The notes under the pieces were generated by a model. That model was not told the DNA's origin. It saw only the letters and a program-made list of their open reading frames with translations, and did no database searches. DNA of 64,000 nt, from contig NZ_QDGA01000019.1 in assembly GCF_003347665.1 (NCBI RefSeq), positions 1 through 64,000 on the forward strand, written 5' to 3'. Below, one piece after another: positions 27,051 through 36,580 of the stretch (positions within the stretch are counted from its first letter, which is position 1; every line of letters begins with the position of its first letter). The translations under genes were made by a program, and so were the position numbers. The DNA is from Microvirga calopogonii. Its GTDB lineage: Bacteria; Pseudomonadota; Alphaproteobacteria; Rhizobiales; Beijerinckiaceae.

Positions 27051-27161
27051 TTACCGGGCCGAGGAGGATCTTTCAAGCCTGGGTGTTGAAAATGGCTCGG
27101 CCTTGAAATCGCGCCTCAGCCTGTTCATGGTGCGGCCCTCTCATGGGAAGGCGGGCTCGGG

Positions 27162-27767
27162 ATGACCCAGGACGAAGAGGCGCGGCACCGCGCCAAGATG
27201 ATCAAGCGCAAGGAAGTCCAGGACCTGGAGGTCGCCTCGAAGACAGTCGAGAAGGGGCTCCTGATCGTCCATACGGGCCCTGGCAAGGGCAAGTCCACGG
27301 CCGCCTTCGGCCTCATGCTACGGGCGCTCGGGCGGGGCTTTCACGTGGGCGTGGTGCAGTTCATCAAGGGTGCTTGGGAAACGGGCGAGCGCCTCGCCCT
27401 CGACCGATTCTCCGATCAGGTCGAATGGCACACCATGGGTGAAGGCTTCACCTGGGAGACGCAGGATCGCTCCCGCGACGTGGCGGCGGCCGAACGCGCC
27501 TGGGCCAAGGCAAAGGAACTGATGGCCCGCGAGGACATCCGCCTTCTCGTGCTGGACGAGCTCAACATCGCGCTCCGCTACGAATACCTGCCCTTGGCGG
27601 AGGTGGTCGAAACCCTTCGGCAGCGCCGCCCCGGTCTCCACGTGGTCGTCACCGGCCGCAACGCGAAGCCCGAACTCATCGAGGCCGCCGATCTCGTGAC
27701 CGAGATGACCCTCGTCAAGCATCATTTCTCGGCCGGCGTGAAGGCGCAGGAAGGCGTCGAGTTCTGA
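27162..27767 (+). CDS. cobO: Cob(I)yrinic acid a,c-diamide adenosyltransferase
   Basis: A 201-aa CobO/CobA-type (BtuR) ATP:corrinoid adenosyltransferase. The P-loop is [48 protein letters not shown] and [23 protein letters not shown] are diagnostic. It attaches the adenosyl group to reduced cobalt. It is divergent from the riboswitch operon and overlaps cobQ by one base (TGATG). Confidence 0.96.
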   Translation: MTQDEEARHRAKMIKRKEVQDLEVASKTVEKGLLIVHTGPGKGKSTAAFGLMLRALGRGFHVGVVQFIKGAWETGERLALDRFSDQVEWHTMGEGFTWETQDRSRDVAAAERAWAKAKELMAREDIRLLVLDELNIALRYEYLPLAEVVETLRQRRPGLHVVVTGRNAKPELIEAADLVTEMTLVKHHFSAGVKAQEGVEF

Positions 27768-29224
27768 TGCGCGCACTCATGGTGCAGGGCACCGGCTCCA
27801 ATGTGGGCAAGTCGCTCCTGGTAGCAGGCCTGTGCCGGGTCTTTGCCCGAAGGGGACTGAAGGTTCGGCCCTTCAAGCCGCAGAACATGTCGAACAACGC
27901 GGCGGTCACGGCCGATGGCGGCGAGATCGGCCGCGCCCAGGCCCTGCAGGCGCGGGCCGCCGGCGTGGCGCCCAGCGTCCACATGAACCCGGTGCTCCTC
28001 AAACCCCAGAGCGAGATCGGCTCGCAGGTGGTGGTGCAGGGCCGCGTCGTCGGCACGGCGAAAGCGCGGGAATACCAATCCTGGAAGCCGCGCCTCATGG
28101 CGGCGGTTCTCGACAGTTTCGGGCGGCTCTCTGCGGAAGCCGACCTCGTCCTCGTCGAAGGCGCGGGCTCGGCCTCCGAGGTGAACCTGAGAGCAGGCGA
28201 CATCGCCAATATGGGCTTTGCCCGCGCGGCGGATGTACCGGTGGTCCTCGTGGGTGACATCGACAGAGGCGGCGTGATCGCGAGCCTCGTCGGTACAAAA
28301 GCCGTGCTCGACGAGGCGGATGCCGCGATGATCCGCGGTTTCATCGTCAACCGCTTCCGGGGCGATCCGGCCCTGTTCGAGAGTGGGATGCGGTTCGTGG
28401 CCGAGCGCACCGGCTGGCCGGCACTGGGCCTCGTGCCGCATTTTTCCGACGCCGCGCGCCTTCCGGCCGAGGATGGGCTCGGGTTGCGGCGCGAGGGTCG
28501 CAAGGGTTCGGTTGTCGTCGCGGTTCCGGTGACGCCATGGATCTCCAACTTCGACGATCTCGATCCCCTGCGCGAGGAGCCGGGTGTCGAGGTGGTGCTG
28601 GTCGAACCCGGCCAGACCCTGCCTGTCGAAGCCGCGCTCGTCCTGCTGCCCGGTTCCAAGACCACTATCGACGATCTCATGTTCATGTGCGCGCAGGGCT
28701 GGGATATCGACCTGAAGGCGCATGTGCGCCGGGGAGGGCGCGTCCTGGGCCTCTGCGGCGGCTATCAGATGCTCGGAACGCGTATCGACGACCCCTTCGG
28801 CATCGAGGGCGAGGCGGGCCGTTCCATCGAGGGTTTGGGTTTGCTCGACGTCGCGACGACGCTCACCACGAGGAAGCGGCTCGAGGCGGTGACCGGGACA
28901 ACGATCCCGGATGGCACGCCGCTCTCGGGCTACGAGATGCATATCGGCGAGACGTCAGGACCGGACGCCACTTCGCGCGCTTTTGCGCAACTGGCGAACG
29001 GGCATCGCGACGGTGCCGTCTCGGCTGATGGCCGCGTAACCGGCACCTATGTCCACGGCCTCTTCGCGGATGACCGGCAGCGGGCGCGGTGGCTGCAACT
29101 GCTTGGAGCAGAAACGAGCGATCTCGCCTACGAGGCCCTCGTCGACGATATTCTCGACCGCTTCGCCGATCACCTGGAAGCGCATCTCGACTGCGATGGG
29201 CTGCTTGCGCTCAGCGCGCGGTAA
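27767..29224 (+). CDS. cobQ: Cobyric acid synthase
   Basis: A 485-aa glutamine-dependent amidotransferase that amidates the b, d, e and g side chains of adenosylcobyrinic diamide. The N-terminal synthetase domain has [18 protein letters not shown] and [15 protein letters not shown]; the glutaminase domain has its nucleophile Cys in [12 protein letters not shown] and a late His in GTYVHGLF. Length is normal. Its last 14 bases overlap the end of convergent cobD. Confidence 0.96.
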   Translation: MRALMVQGTGSNVGKSLLVAGLCRVFARRGLKVRPFKPQNMSNNAAVTADGGEIGRAQALQARAAGVAPSVHMNPVLLKPQSEIGSQVVVQGRVVGTAKAREYQSWKPRLMAAVLDSFGRLSAEADLVLVEGAGSASEVNLRAGDIANMGFARAADVPVVLVGDIDRGGVIASLVGTKAVLDEADAAMIRGFIVNRFRGDPALFESGMRFVAERTGWPALGLVPHFSDAARLPAEDGLGLRREGRKGSVVVAVPVTPWISNFDDLDPLREEPGVEVVLVEPGQTLPVEAALVLLPGSKTTIDDLMFMCAQGWDIDLKAHVRRGGRVLGLCGGYQMLGTRIDDPFGIEGEAGRSIEGLGLLDVATTLTTRKRLEAVTGTTIPDGTPLSGYEMHIGETSGPDATSRAFAQLANGHRDGAVSADGRVTGTYVHGLFADDRQRARWLQLLGAETSDLAYEALVDDILDRFADHLEAHLDCDGLLALSAR

Positions 29225-30197
29225 TCCCTGTCAGGAGAGCGAACCCCACCGTGATGGCGAAGAGCAGCAGGCACGCGGTCCGGTAGAGGCCGAGCGCCCG
29301 GTCGATGTCGTCCGCATTCGCCTGCGCGCGCCCGTCGCCCATCCAGCGATCCTCGATGCGCACATCGCCATAGACCCGGGGACCGGCCAGCCGCAGGCCC
29401 AGGGCGCCGGCCATCGCGGCTTCCGGCCAGCCGGCATTGGGCGAGCGATGATGCGAGGCGTCGCGCCGTAGCGCCCGCCAGGCGCCTCTGGCGGAGGCTC
29501 CCCGGTGAAAAGCGGCCGCCGCAACGATGAGGAACGCCGTGAGCCGCGAGGCAGGCAGGTTGACGAGATCGTCGAACCGCGCCGCCGCCCAGCCGAAGGC
29601 TTCGTGCCGGGGCGTGCGATGGCCGATCATGCTGTCGGCCGTGTTCGTGGCCTTGTAGAGGGCGGCCCCCGTGAGGCCCCCGAGGCCAAGCCAGAAGGCC
29701 GGCGCCACGATGCCGTCGGAAAAATTCTCCGCAAGGCTCTCGATGGCGGCGCGGGAGACGCCCGCCTCGTCGAGGCTCTGCGGATTGCGCCCGACGATCA
29801 TCGAGACGGCCGATCGCCCCCCGTCTAGACCGCCTTCGCGCAGGCCTTTCGAGACCGCCCCCACATGCTCGTGCAGGCTGCGCTGCGCAATGAGGGTGCC
29901 GGAGATGAGGGCGAGCAGTACCAAGCCGATGATGCCGAGGGGTAGAAGCAGGCGCTCCAGCGCCCATGCCGCCAAACCTGCGACGGCCAGAAGGATCACC
30001 AGGGCCGTGAGGCCGGCGGCGCGTCGGCGTCCGGACGACCAGGTCTCCCGGTTCAAGCCCCGGTCCAGCCCTTTGATCAGCCGCCCGATCCAGGTGACGG
30101 GGTGCCCGATCCACGTGTAAAGGCGATGGGGATAGCCAAAGGCGGCCTCGGCCGCGAGGGCGAGGCTCAAGATCAGCAGGCTATCGGAGAGGGCCAT
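29211..30197 (-). CDS. cobD: Adenosylcobinamide-phosphate synthase (CobD/CbiB)
   Basis: A 328-aa integral membrane protein that joins cobyric acid to the aminopropanol phosphate arm. Motifs: [18 protein letters not shown] at the N-terminus, [39 protein letters not shown] and [21 protein letters not shown], all CbiB signatures; five or so membrane segments. It converges with cobQ and starts 11 bases from divergent cobC. Confidence 0.95.
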   Translation of the reverse strand: MALSDSLLILSLALAAEAAFGYPHRLYTWIGHPVTWIGRLIKGLDRGLNRETWSSGRRRAAGLTALVILLAVAGLAAWALERLLLPLGIIGLVLLALISGTLIAQRSLHEHVGAVSKGLREGGLDGGRSAVSMIVGRNPQSLDEAGVSRAAIESLAENFSDGIVAPAFWLGLGGLTGAALYKATNTADSMIGHRTPRHEAFGWAAARFDDLVNLPASRLTAFLIVAAAAFHRGASARGAWRALRRDASHHRSPNAGWPEAAMAGALGLRLAGPRVYGDVRIEDRWMGDGRAQANADDIDRALGLYRTACLLLFAITVGFALLTGITAR

Positions 30198-30208
30198 GGG
30201 AGTATCGG

Positions 30209-31213
30209 ATGAGTGAGGCGCGGATCTGGCACGGCGGCGACCTGGACGAGGCCCGCAGGCTCTTTCCGGATGCCCCCGAGCCGTGGATCGACCTGTCGAC
30301 GGGGATCAACCCCATACCCTATCCCATGCCTCCCTTGCCAGCCCGCCTGTTCGAACGGCTGCCGTCGCCGGCGGACCACAGGGATCTGGAGGCGGCGGCC
30401 GCCGAAGCCTATGGTGCTGCGGATCCCGCCCTGGTGGTGGCCGCCCCTGGAACGCAAATTCTCATCAGCCTGCTGCCGGCCCTGTTCCCCCGGTCGCGCG
30501 TCGCCATCCTCGGGCCGACCTATGCCGAGCACGCCCATGCCTGGCGTGGGGCAGGGCACGAGGTGTCGGAGACCGGCACGGTCGACGGGATCGGCGAGGC
30601 GAATATCGTCGTCGTGGTGAACCCCAACAATCCCGACGGTCGTTTGCTTCGCCGGGAGACGCTGCTCGGACAGGCAGAGCGTCTTCGGCCGCGCGGCGGC
30701 TGGTTCGTGGTCGACGAAGCCTTCGCCGATTTCCAGGGCGACGAGACGCTCGTTCCCGTTCTGCCGGAGAACGTCATCGTCCTGCGCTCCTTCGGCAAGA
30801 CATACGGGCTTGCGGGCGTGAGGCTCGGCTTCGCGGTCGCGGCGACCGGCTTTGCCGAGAGGCTGAGGCGGGGGCTCGGCCCCTGGTCCGTTGCGGGACC
30901 CGCCATGGAGGTCGGGCGTCGGGCGTTGCGCGATCGGACATGGCGAACGGCCGCTCAGGAGGCGCGAGCCGAGGATGCCCGCCGCCTCGACGCGCTGCTT
31001 TCACCGCTATCGGATCGGGCGCCCGGCGGCACGATCCTCTATCGTCTCATGGAGAGCGGCCGCGCGCCGGAACTGTTCTCCCATCTGGGACATCGCGGGA
31101 TCTGGGTTCGTCGCTTCCAAACCGCTTCCCGTCTCCTGCGCTTCGGGCTGCCGGGTTCGGCGGAGGATTGGCGGCGTCTCGAGATCGCTCTTGCCGGCTT
31201 TTCGAAGGGTTGA
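30209..31213 (+). CDS. cobC: L-threonine-O-3-phosphate decarboxylase-type aminotransferase
   Basis: A 334-aa fold-I PLP enzyme of the CobC/CobD family that makes (R)-1-amino-2-propanol phosphate or acts in arm attachment. Motifs: HGGDLDEARRLFP, DLSTGINPIPYP, VVVNPNNPDGR, VVDEAFADF and the PLP lysine in LRSFGKTYGLAGVRLGF. Gly/Ala-rich C-terminal domain ends normally. It is the last cobalamin gene here and is followed by a bidirectional hairpin. Confidence 0.93.
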   Translation: MSEARIWHGGDLDEARRLFPDAPEPWIDLSTGINPIPYPMPPLPARLFERLPSPADHRDLEAAAAEAYGAADPALVVAAPGTQILISLLPALFPRSRVAILGPTYAEHAHAWRGAGHEVSETGTVDGIGEANIVVVVNPNNPDGRLLRRETLLGQAERLRPRGGWFVVDEAFADFQGDETLVPVLPENVIVLRSFGKTYGLAGVRLGFAVAATGFAERLRRGLGPWSVAGPAMEVGRRALRDRTWRTAAQEARAEDARRLDALLSPLSDRAPGGTILYRLMESGRAPELFSHLGHRGIWVRRFQTASRLLRFGLPGSAEDWRRLEIALAGFSKG

Positions 31214-31234
31214 GTTGGAGGCGAGAAAAAGAAA

Positions 31235-31270
31235 AAGCCGCGCCCGATCATTTGATCGGAGCAGCGGCTT
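31235..31270. terminator. Bidirectional hairpin terminator
   Basis: Outer stem AAGCCGC / GCGGCTT and inner stem CCGATCA / TGATCGG. Read on the minus strand it is followed by TTTTTCTTTTTC, a good terminator for the minus-strand gene at 31702-31956. On the plus strand it follows cobC by 21 bases. Confidence 0.7.
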
Positions 31271-31701
31271 AAATCCGTGCTCTGGCCCCCTCAGGCACGG
31301 TAGATTTGGAATATGTCTTTGGTGAATGTTGTTTTGAATTGCCCCGCATCAATGGAAATACTCTATAAGCGAGCGTACCTGGGTCGGAAATAGTGGAAAA
31401 TACGTAACGCCAATGGCCAAGCTTGGCATCTCATGTCGATGACCGAGCAATGGCAATGATTTTCCGGAGATTTAAGGGCAAGGTGTGCGTTCTCGTCGCA
31501 GGCATCTTCAGCAACGCGCGGACGACGAGATCACTCGACGGCAGAATTCGTCTACAGCATCGGACCCAAAAGTGGATTCCACTTTTGGGTCCGATGCTTA
31601 TTCTTGAGTCTGGCGCATCGTTGGGCGCGGAAAACCGGGTCCACCTTTCACTGACGTGGCCCTACGGGTCGCTGCGCGGCCCGCTAGGTCCGCACGATGC
31701 G
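31271..31701. other. Intergenic region built of repeats
   Basis: No gene seen. The right half is occupied by the perfect palindrome at 31558-31596 and the mosaic repeat at 31613-31702. The left half (31271-31557) shows no recognisable signal apart from a weak CCGTGC / GCACGG hairpin near 31274-31299. Confidence 0.5.
31558..31596. repeat. CCCAAAAGTGG palindromic repeat, copy 2 (perfect)
   Basis: CATCGGACCCAAAAGTGG, a 3-base ATT loop, and its exact inverse, an 18-bp perfect stem. It is the best copy of the family in the window and may be taken as the consensus. Confidence 0.9.
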
Positions 31702-31702
31702 C
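31613..31702. repeat. Mosaic intergenic repeat, copy B (inverted)
   Basis: Begins GCGCATCGTTGGGCGCGG and ends CCGCACGATGCGCT. It is the reverse complement of copy A at 25359-25429 with scattered differences and about 19 additional bases near its right end. In both places the mosaic module lies next to a CCCAAAAGTGG palindrome, at similar spacing. Confidence 0.8.
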
Positions 31703-31956
31703 TAGCCTTTCAGGCGCTTCACATTGGCGCGCACCTTCCGGCGGTATCCCTTTACGACCTTGTGGGCCGATCCACCCGTCGCAAGTGTCGCCGCCGCCTC
31801 CGCGAAGGCTGCGACTTTCTCCGTGACCATCAGCAGGTTTTCGGTCGCGGAACCTTGCCCCATGGCGGCTTGGGACAGTCGGGTCCAGATCACGAGCTGG
31901 GATTCAACGGCCAACATGGTGGTGTCGGTCGCCAGTTTCATCCAAGGCAATAGCAT
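31702..31956 (-). CDS. Phasin-like small alpha-helical protein
   Basis: An 84-aa protein (MLLPWMKLATDTTML...) that looks all-helical and amphipathic: VESQLVIWTRLSQAAMGQ, ENLLMVTEKVAAFAEAAATLA, then a basic tail YRRKVRANVKRLKG. This resembles the short phasin-like proteins of Methylobacterium relatives, which bind granules or the membrane surface; no function is proved. ATG 31956 has AGGAG 6 bases upstream and is preferred over the upstream start at 31998. Confidence 0.7.
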   Translation of the reverse strand: MLLPWMKLATDTTMLAVESQLVIWTRLSQAAMGQGSATENLLMVTEKVAAFAEAAATLATGGSAHKVVKGYRRKVRANVKRLKG

Positions 31957-32195
31957 CGAAACTCCTGAAGAGCGCGGTGGATCGGCAGTCCCGGTCATCT
32001 CTCCCGGTCGGCCGAGCGTGAGAGCAGCAGGTCTATATAATCAGAGTGGCGACATAAAGTTTCGTGGGATTGGACCTGTCCGGAATAGTGGACGGGGATT
32101 CCGAGTCATTTTCGAGATCCGCCGTTGTAAATTAACATAGGTGAATACCATGATGGGCGGTCCCGTCCAATCCAGCGTTGTCGAGGGGATGTGTG

Positions 32196-32426
32196 GTGCC
32201 CCGCTATTACATTGATGTCAGAAGCCATTTCGGCCTGGATGAGGATCTGAGCGGAATCGAGTTGCCGGACATCGAAGCGGCCAGGATCGAGGCCATGAAG
32301 GTTGCCGAGAGACTCCTGAAGAGCTGGGCGGGCATGTTGCCGCATTACAGCAGCGAGATCATGATCGAGATCGTAGGCGAAGATCTTCGCCCGGTCCTGA
32401 TCATTCCATGCTCGGAGATCGGTTGA
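32196..32426 (+). CDS. DUF6894-like small protein
   Basis: A 76-aa protein starting at GTG 32196 (PRYYIDVRSHFGLDEDLSGI..), with AGGGGA six bases upstream. The PRYYIDV start, the acidic ELPDIEAARIEAMKVAERLL helix and a final IEIVGEDLRPVLIIP strand match the DUF6894 family, very abundant in Hyphomicrobiales and of unknown function. It stands alone. Confidence 0.8.
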   Translation: MPRYYIDVRSHFGLDEDLSGIELPDIEAARIEAMKVAERLLKSWAGMLPHYSSEIMIEIVGEDLRPVLIIPCSEIG

Positions 32427-32670
32427 CGTTCCGCGAGACACGTCGGGGTGCCGCAGCTTGGCGCGTCAGGGGAGCTGGCAGCACAGGAGAAAGGCCGCTA
32501 GGGCAGCTGTGACGGCCGTGGCGATCAACCCCTTGTCGATCACATGGTGTGGCAGGACAGTGCGGTTTGGCATGCGCTTGCTCAAGTCACGGCTCGTTCA
32601 GGGGTGACCTCGGTTGACGTAGCTGGAGCGGTCCATCGGCAAGTCAACCATCCCGCTTCAATGAATTTCA

Positions 32671-32713
32671 AGCATCGGATCCGAGAACCGATCCACTTTT
32701 GGCTCCGATGCTT
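32671..32713. repeat. CCCAAAAGTGG palindromic repeat, copy 3 (degenerate)
   Basis: AGCATCGGATCCGAGAAC.. and ..CCACTTTTGGCTCCGATGCTT: the outer arms pair well, the centre has diverged. It ends at the stop of the Crp/Fnr gene and may serve as its terminator. Confidence 0.75.
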
Positions 32714-33438
32714 CAGGCAGTCGACGGCGGCAGGAGCTCTGCGAATTTCCGGCGGATGACCTCGTAGCATTCGCAGGCCGTCTCCTCGAGGCCGTGTCTG
32801 TCGACGATGGTGATGGCGCCTCTGCTCTGATTGATGAGCCCGCCCTCATGGAGGGCGCGCGTGACGGCGCTCACGGTGGAGCGTTGAACGCCCAGCATTT
32901 CCGAGAGGAATTCATGGGTCAGGGGCAGCTCGTCGGATCCCCAGCGGTCGCGTGTGCTGAGGATCCAGCGGCAACAGCGCGCCTCGACGCTGTGCGTGGC
33001 ATTGCACGCGACACTCTGCAGGGTCTGTGCCAGAAGCGCCTCGGTGAAACGCAGGATGAGCTGCTGGATCTTGGGCCGTGTTCTGAAAGCCTCGTGCATC
33101 CGATCGAGCTCGATGCGGGACGCCGTGCCGGGGATCTGCACGATATAGCGTCCGAACGAGTTGCGGGAAACGAAGGCGCTGACGAGACCGAGAAGGGATT
33201 CGCACCCGAACGTTGCCATCTCGGCAGATTTCCCGTCGAGCATCACGGTGACGAGAGAGACCACGGCGCTGTGGGGGAAGTACGTGTATTCAAGCGTCTC
33301 TCCGGCCTCGTAGACTACCTGACCTCTCTGGAAATCGACCATGGTCAGATGCGGCGCCAGAAAAGCGAAATCCTCGTCATCCAGAGCGGCCAAGAGCCGA
33401 TTGCCACGATGCGGGTTGTTCTCCTGAACCTGATCCAT
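32713..33438 (-). CDS. Crp/Fnr-family transcriptional regulator
   Basis: About 241 aa. The N-terminal cyclic-nucleotide-binding-type beta roll runs from LLAALDDEDFAFLAPHLTMV through FQRGQVVYEAGETLEYTYFP; the C-terminal winged helix has LPLTHEFLSEMLGVQRSTVSAVTRALHEGGLI as its recognition region. There is no Fnr-type N-terminal cysteine cluster. It belongs to the Crp group common in Hyphomicrobiales; its ligand is unknown. ATG 33438 (MDQVQENNP) is chosen; longer in-frame starts reach 33534. Confidence 0.9.
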   Translation of the reverse strand: MDQVQENNPHRGNRLLAALDDEDFAFLAPHLTMVDFQRGQVVYEAGETLEYTYFPHSAVVSLVTVMLDGKSAEMATFGCESLLGLVSAFVSRNSFGRYIVQIPGTASRIELDRMHEAFRTRPKIQQLILRFTEALLAQTLQSVACNATHSVEARCCRWILSTRDRWGSDELPLTHEFLSEMLGVQRSTVSAVTRALHEGGLINQSRGAITIVDRHGLEETACECYEVIRRKFAELLPPSTA

Positions 33439-33541
33439 TGTGAACGGTCCTGCCCCGAACAGAGGCATTCTACCACAATCGGTGCCAGGAGACGTGTCGC
33501 TTGCGCGTGTGAAGTGGACGAATGATGGTTCCACCCTGTCG

Positions 33542-34537
33542 TCAGCGCTTCTCGGCCGGGAACACGGTTTTCCATTCGCCCTTCATATCGATCACGATCC
33601 ATCGGTCCAATGCCGCGGCCTCGAGCGCCTTGTCGAGCCGACCGAAAATGGTATCCCGGTCATAGGCATATTCTCGCTCTCCGTCCGTATGGTGCAGGAT
33701 GGCGCCGAGCCTTCGTTTGCCCGTCTCGGTCGTCCATTGCAGCATCTCGAGATCGCCGTCGGAGTTGCCGAAGGCCGCAACGGGACGGCGTCCGATCAGC
33801 TGTTCGATGCCGACAGGCTTGCCCGGGCCGTCATCCACGAAGTCGACCTGTGGCAGGCGGAAGAGCGTCGGTTGCCCGTCTCGTCGCTCGAACTTCGTGG
33901 AGATGCGGGAGCCTACGATCTGCTCGGGCGGGATGCCGTAGCGGTCCTCCGCGAAGGCGCGGATGAACTCCGCGCCGCCGCCGGAGACGATGAAGGTCTT
34001 GAACCTGTTGGCACGCATGTAAGCCAGCACCTCCAGCATGGGCTGGTATACGAGTTCGTCGTAGCGTCGATCGAATCGCGGATGCTTCGCGGTCGCGAGC
34101 CATTCCTTGACGATCCGCCGAAATTCCTCATTCGTCATGCCGGCATGTGTCGCGGCGATGATCTCGACGGCGCCATGCTCCCCGGAGGCGGCGAGAGCAG
34201 CCATGCCACCTTCGAGCACGGCCTTGAATGGCTGTTTGTCCTTCCACTCCGGATGCAGCGGCGCCAGCGCCTTGAGGCGATCCACGGCGAAGGCGAGTTG
34301 GACATAGGCGGGCTGCTCGATCCAAAGCGTGCCGTCGTTGTCGAAGGTCGCGATCCGCTCCGGCTCCGGAATGAAGTCGGACGATCCTTCACGGGTCGTA
34401 TCCGTGACGAAGGCGATGATCGCCTGTTTCGCGGGGCCGTCGTTCCAGGACGGCAGGGGATCGGTCTGTGCGACCGCGGCCGTGATCCAGGCCGCGAACA
34501 GGGCGAGAACCCCGAGCCGGTATACCCGAAGCGACAT
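33542..34537 (-). CDS. Exported HAD-superfamily phosphatase
   Basis: A 331-aa protein with a signal peptide (LGVLALFAAWITAAVA) then a haloacid-dehalogenase fold: nucleophile motif ATFDNDGTLW near residue 60, TFIVSGGGAEFIRAF (motif II Ser), and VAAFGNSDGDLEML (motif IV acidic pair). These are periplasmic phosphoserine-phosphatase-like hydrolases. ATG 34537 has GGAGG five bases upstream. Substrate unknown. Confidence 0.88.
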   Translation of the reverse strand: MSLRVYRLGVLALFAAWITAAVAQTDPLPSWNDGPAKQAIIAFVTDTTREGSSDFIPEPERIATFDNDGTLWIEQPAYVQLAFAVDRLKALAPLHPEWKDKQPFKAVLEGGMAALAASGEHGAVEIIAATHAGMTNEEFRRIVKEWLATAKHPRFDRRYDELVYQPMLEVLAYMRANRFKTFIVSGGGAEFIRAFAEDRYGIPPEQIVGSRISTKFERRDGQPTLFRLPQVDFVDDGPGKPVGIEQLIGRRPVAAFGNSDGDLEMLQWTTETGKRRLGAILHHTDGEREYAYDRDTIFGRLDKALEAAALDRWIVIDMKGEWKTVFPAEKR

Positions 34538-34701
34538 CTTTGCCTCCTTTGCCATGGCCTGAACGCATCCGGCGTGCGCCGGTGCTTACGAGAATTCCGG
34601 TCTCCTCCCGGTTCCTGCCGCCGCTATGCCGGTCCTGTGCGATGGTCCGGGAGGAGACCTGCGGTGGCGGTCACTTCAGGGGTGCCGTTGCCGGCGCGCG
34701 T

Positions 34702-34965
34702 TCACCGGCAATCTGTGCAGATGCCTTTCTCGAGCAGCTTATCGATCCGTTGATTCTGACGTTTCATCTGCTGGGTTGCCGTGGCATCGTTGGTCGAAAA
34801 GTCATTTCGCGGTTGCGTCACCGCATCCTGCTCAAGGGTCTTTTCGGAGGGTATGACGACCTCGCCGTTGCGAACCGGCGGCTGGCGGGGATTCTGTCCT
34901 TGGGCTGAAACCGATGCGGCCATCACGAGGCCGGCGAGCGCAAGGGGTAATACGAGACGTCTCAT
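34702..34965 (-). CDS. Secreted small hypothetical protein
   Basis: An 87-aa protein with a signal peptide (RRLVLPLALAGLVMAASVSAQ). The mature part is Gln/Asn/Pro-rich, with TQQMKRQNQRIDKLLEKGICTDCR, ending in a CTDC pair that could form a disulfide or bind metal. Two adjacent ATGs (34968, 34965) follow AGGAG; spacing favours the second. Not recognised beyond this. Confidence 0.7.
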   Translation of the reverse strand: MRRLVLPLALAGLVMAASVSAQGQNPRQPPVRNGEVVIPSEKTLEQDAVTQPRNDFSTNDATATQQMKRQNQRIDKLLEKGICTDCR

Positions 34966-35054
34966 CATTCTCTCCTGCTCCCAGACGATTTCAGGAGAGA
35001 TTGCCACCGCCCAAACGGCGTTGCTTGACTAAACGGGACAGGATTTGAGCGCGT

Positions 35055-35951
35055 TCAGAATCTCGCGCTGATGCCGAGCACGGGTCCGTGCTGGAGCATG
35101 TCGAACTGATAGCGCTGCCGACCCTCGCCCTGGGCATAATCCACGTAGAGCGCACGATATCCGATGACGCCTGAGAACGTGATTCCCTGATAGGTGCCGA
35201 GCTCGAAGCCGTAGGCGCCGATGGCCTGCCAGGAGAAATCGCTCCCGAGGCCGAACCCGCCGATGTCGCCGCGCAGCAGGAGCTCATGGCCCGGCGCGAC
35301 CGTGTAGCGGATTCGCGCACCGAGCATGGGATCGACCCAGTCGACCGAACCCGACCGGGCGAACGCGCGGCCGCCCGCCACCTCCAGATCGGCCGTCGAG
35401 ACTCCCGCTGCAAGCGCCAAGGAAAGATCCCCCGACTGATGCCAGTACCTCGCCCCGCCGAGTAGATCGAAGGCCAGCGGACCCGAGCGGTAGACCTCGT
35501 AGGCGGCGCCGACTTCGACGATGGCCATCTCGATATCGAGACCCAGGGAGGCGGCGAGCGAGCCCGTCACCCCAGGCGCCAATGTGCGGCTTCTGATATT
35601 GTTGCCGTCGGCTCCGATCTTGCTCCAGACGACGTCGGTGAAAAGAGCGACAGGACCGTTGCGGGCTTCGAAATCGCCCATCAGGGCCACGAGCGTGTCA
35701 GAGGCCTCGACGATATCCGCGAAGCTTGCGTCCACCTTCACGGATCGGCCGCGTATGGTCTGGGTACCGTTCAACGCGGTCAGCCAACCATAGGGCGTGA
35801 AGCGATAGGTCCAGCTGGGAGGTGCAGGGGTTACGATCTCGGGAGCAGGAGGAGGGCTCAAGTCCGCGGCATGGGAGTTGTTCGCACCTCCGACAAGGAG
35901 CCCGGCCGAAACCATAAGGACACATGACAACCATCGCGGAAGGTAACGCAT
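35055..35951 (-). CDS. Outer-membrane barrel-like exported protein
   Basis: A 298-aa protein with a signal peptide (LSCVLMVSAGLLVGGANNSHA), a Pro-rich linker as in the barrel at the left edge, then YRFTPYGWLTALNGTQTIRG and alternating strands ending LQHGPVLGISARF with a C-terminal Phe. This suggests a beta-barrel in the outer membrane, of the DUF3575/porin-like hypothetical class. ATG 35951 with AAGGGGG upstream is the start. Function unknown. Confidence 0.8.
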   Translation of the reverse strand: MRYLPRWLSCVLMVSAGLLVGGANNSHAADLSPPPAPEIVTPAPPSWTYRFTPYGWLTALNGTQTIRGRSVKVDASFADIVEASDTLVALMGDFEARNGPVALFTDVVWSKIGADGNNIRSRTLAPGVTGSLAASLGLDIEMAIVEVGAAYEVYRSGPLAFDLLGGARYWHQSGDLSLALAAGVSTADLEVAGGRAFARSGSVDWVDPMLGARIRYTVAPGHELLLRGDIGGFGLGSDFSWQAIGAYGFELGTYQGITFSGVIGYRALYVDYAQGEGRQRYQFDMLQHGPVLGISARF

Positions 35952-36580
35952 CGTTCCCCCTTGGATTGCTGATGACTTGCCTCTCAGCCTAGCCATAGCA
36001 GCCGACGCGACATCTCCCGTCAAGGCTATAATCATGACCCACCGAGCGAAAAACTGCGGCCGCCAATGAATAAGCCTTGGTAGGTATTCTTACCAATGGC
36101 TTTTGGCTTCGGGACGCGTCGTATGTGTCGTTCGATGTTGTTTATTGAGCGTTTCTACAGGATGCGAATTCTTTAACAGCACCTCCGCCTGACCTGCGTC
36201 GGCTTTGTCCCGATCTGGTAAGTGAATGGCTCAACGGATCAAGCAGAGCAGGCGGGGCCAATTATGATCGACCCTGCGGATCCACCCGACGCTTGATCGA
36301 AGCATGTTCCGATCGACTCGCGTGTCCCGCTCTCGGCGAGGATCGGATCAGCGCCGTTGGTCCAACGTCAGGAAGCGGTGAGTTGTTGGGCTGTTCATCA
36401 GGTTTCAGCTGACACCCGCGATACCGTGCGTGATGGCAGGCTCCGTGGTTTTGCCTCGTGCGAAGCCTTGGAGCCTGCTCTCGGGTTCGGCGGCCGACAT
36501 TGGCCAACATCGTGCAACAGGAGCGTCCGCAGCGCCCCTTGCATGCTGCATTTCCCGCCATCTGCGGAGAGGAGGCCTCC
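35952..36580. other. Intergenic region, 629 bases
   Basis: Between two divergently transcribed exported-protein genes. No ORF with convincing codon use, RNA gene or repeat is seen. It must hold both promoters, but no clear -35/-10 pair can be named. Confidence 0.4.

Noticed and set aside
27051-27161. Riboswitch for the cobO-cobQ operon on the plus strand
   Set aside because: All conserved B12 elements read on the minus strand only; no plus-strand B12 box is present.
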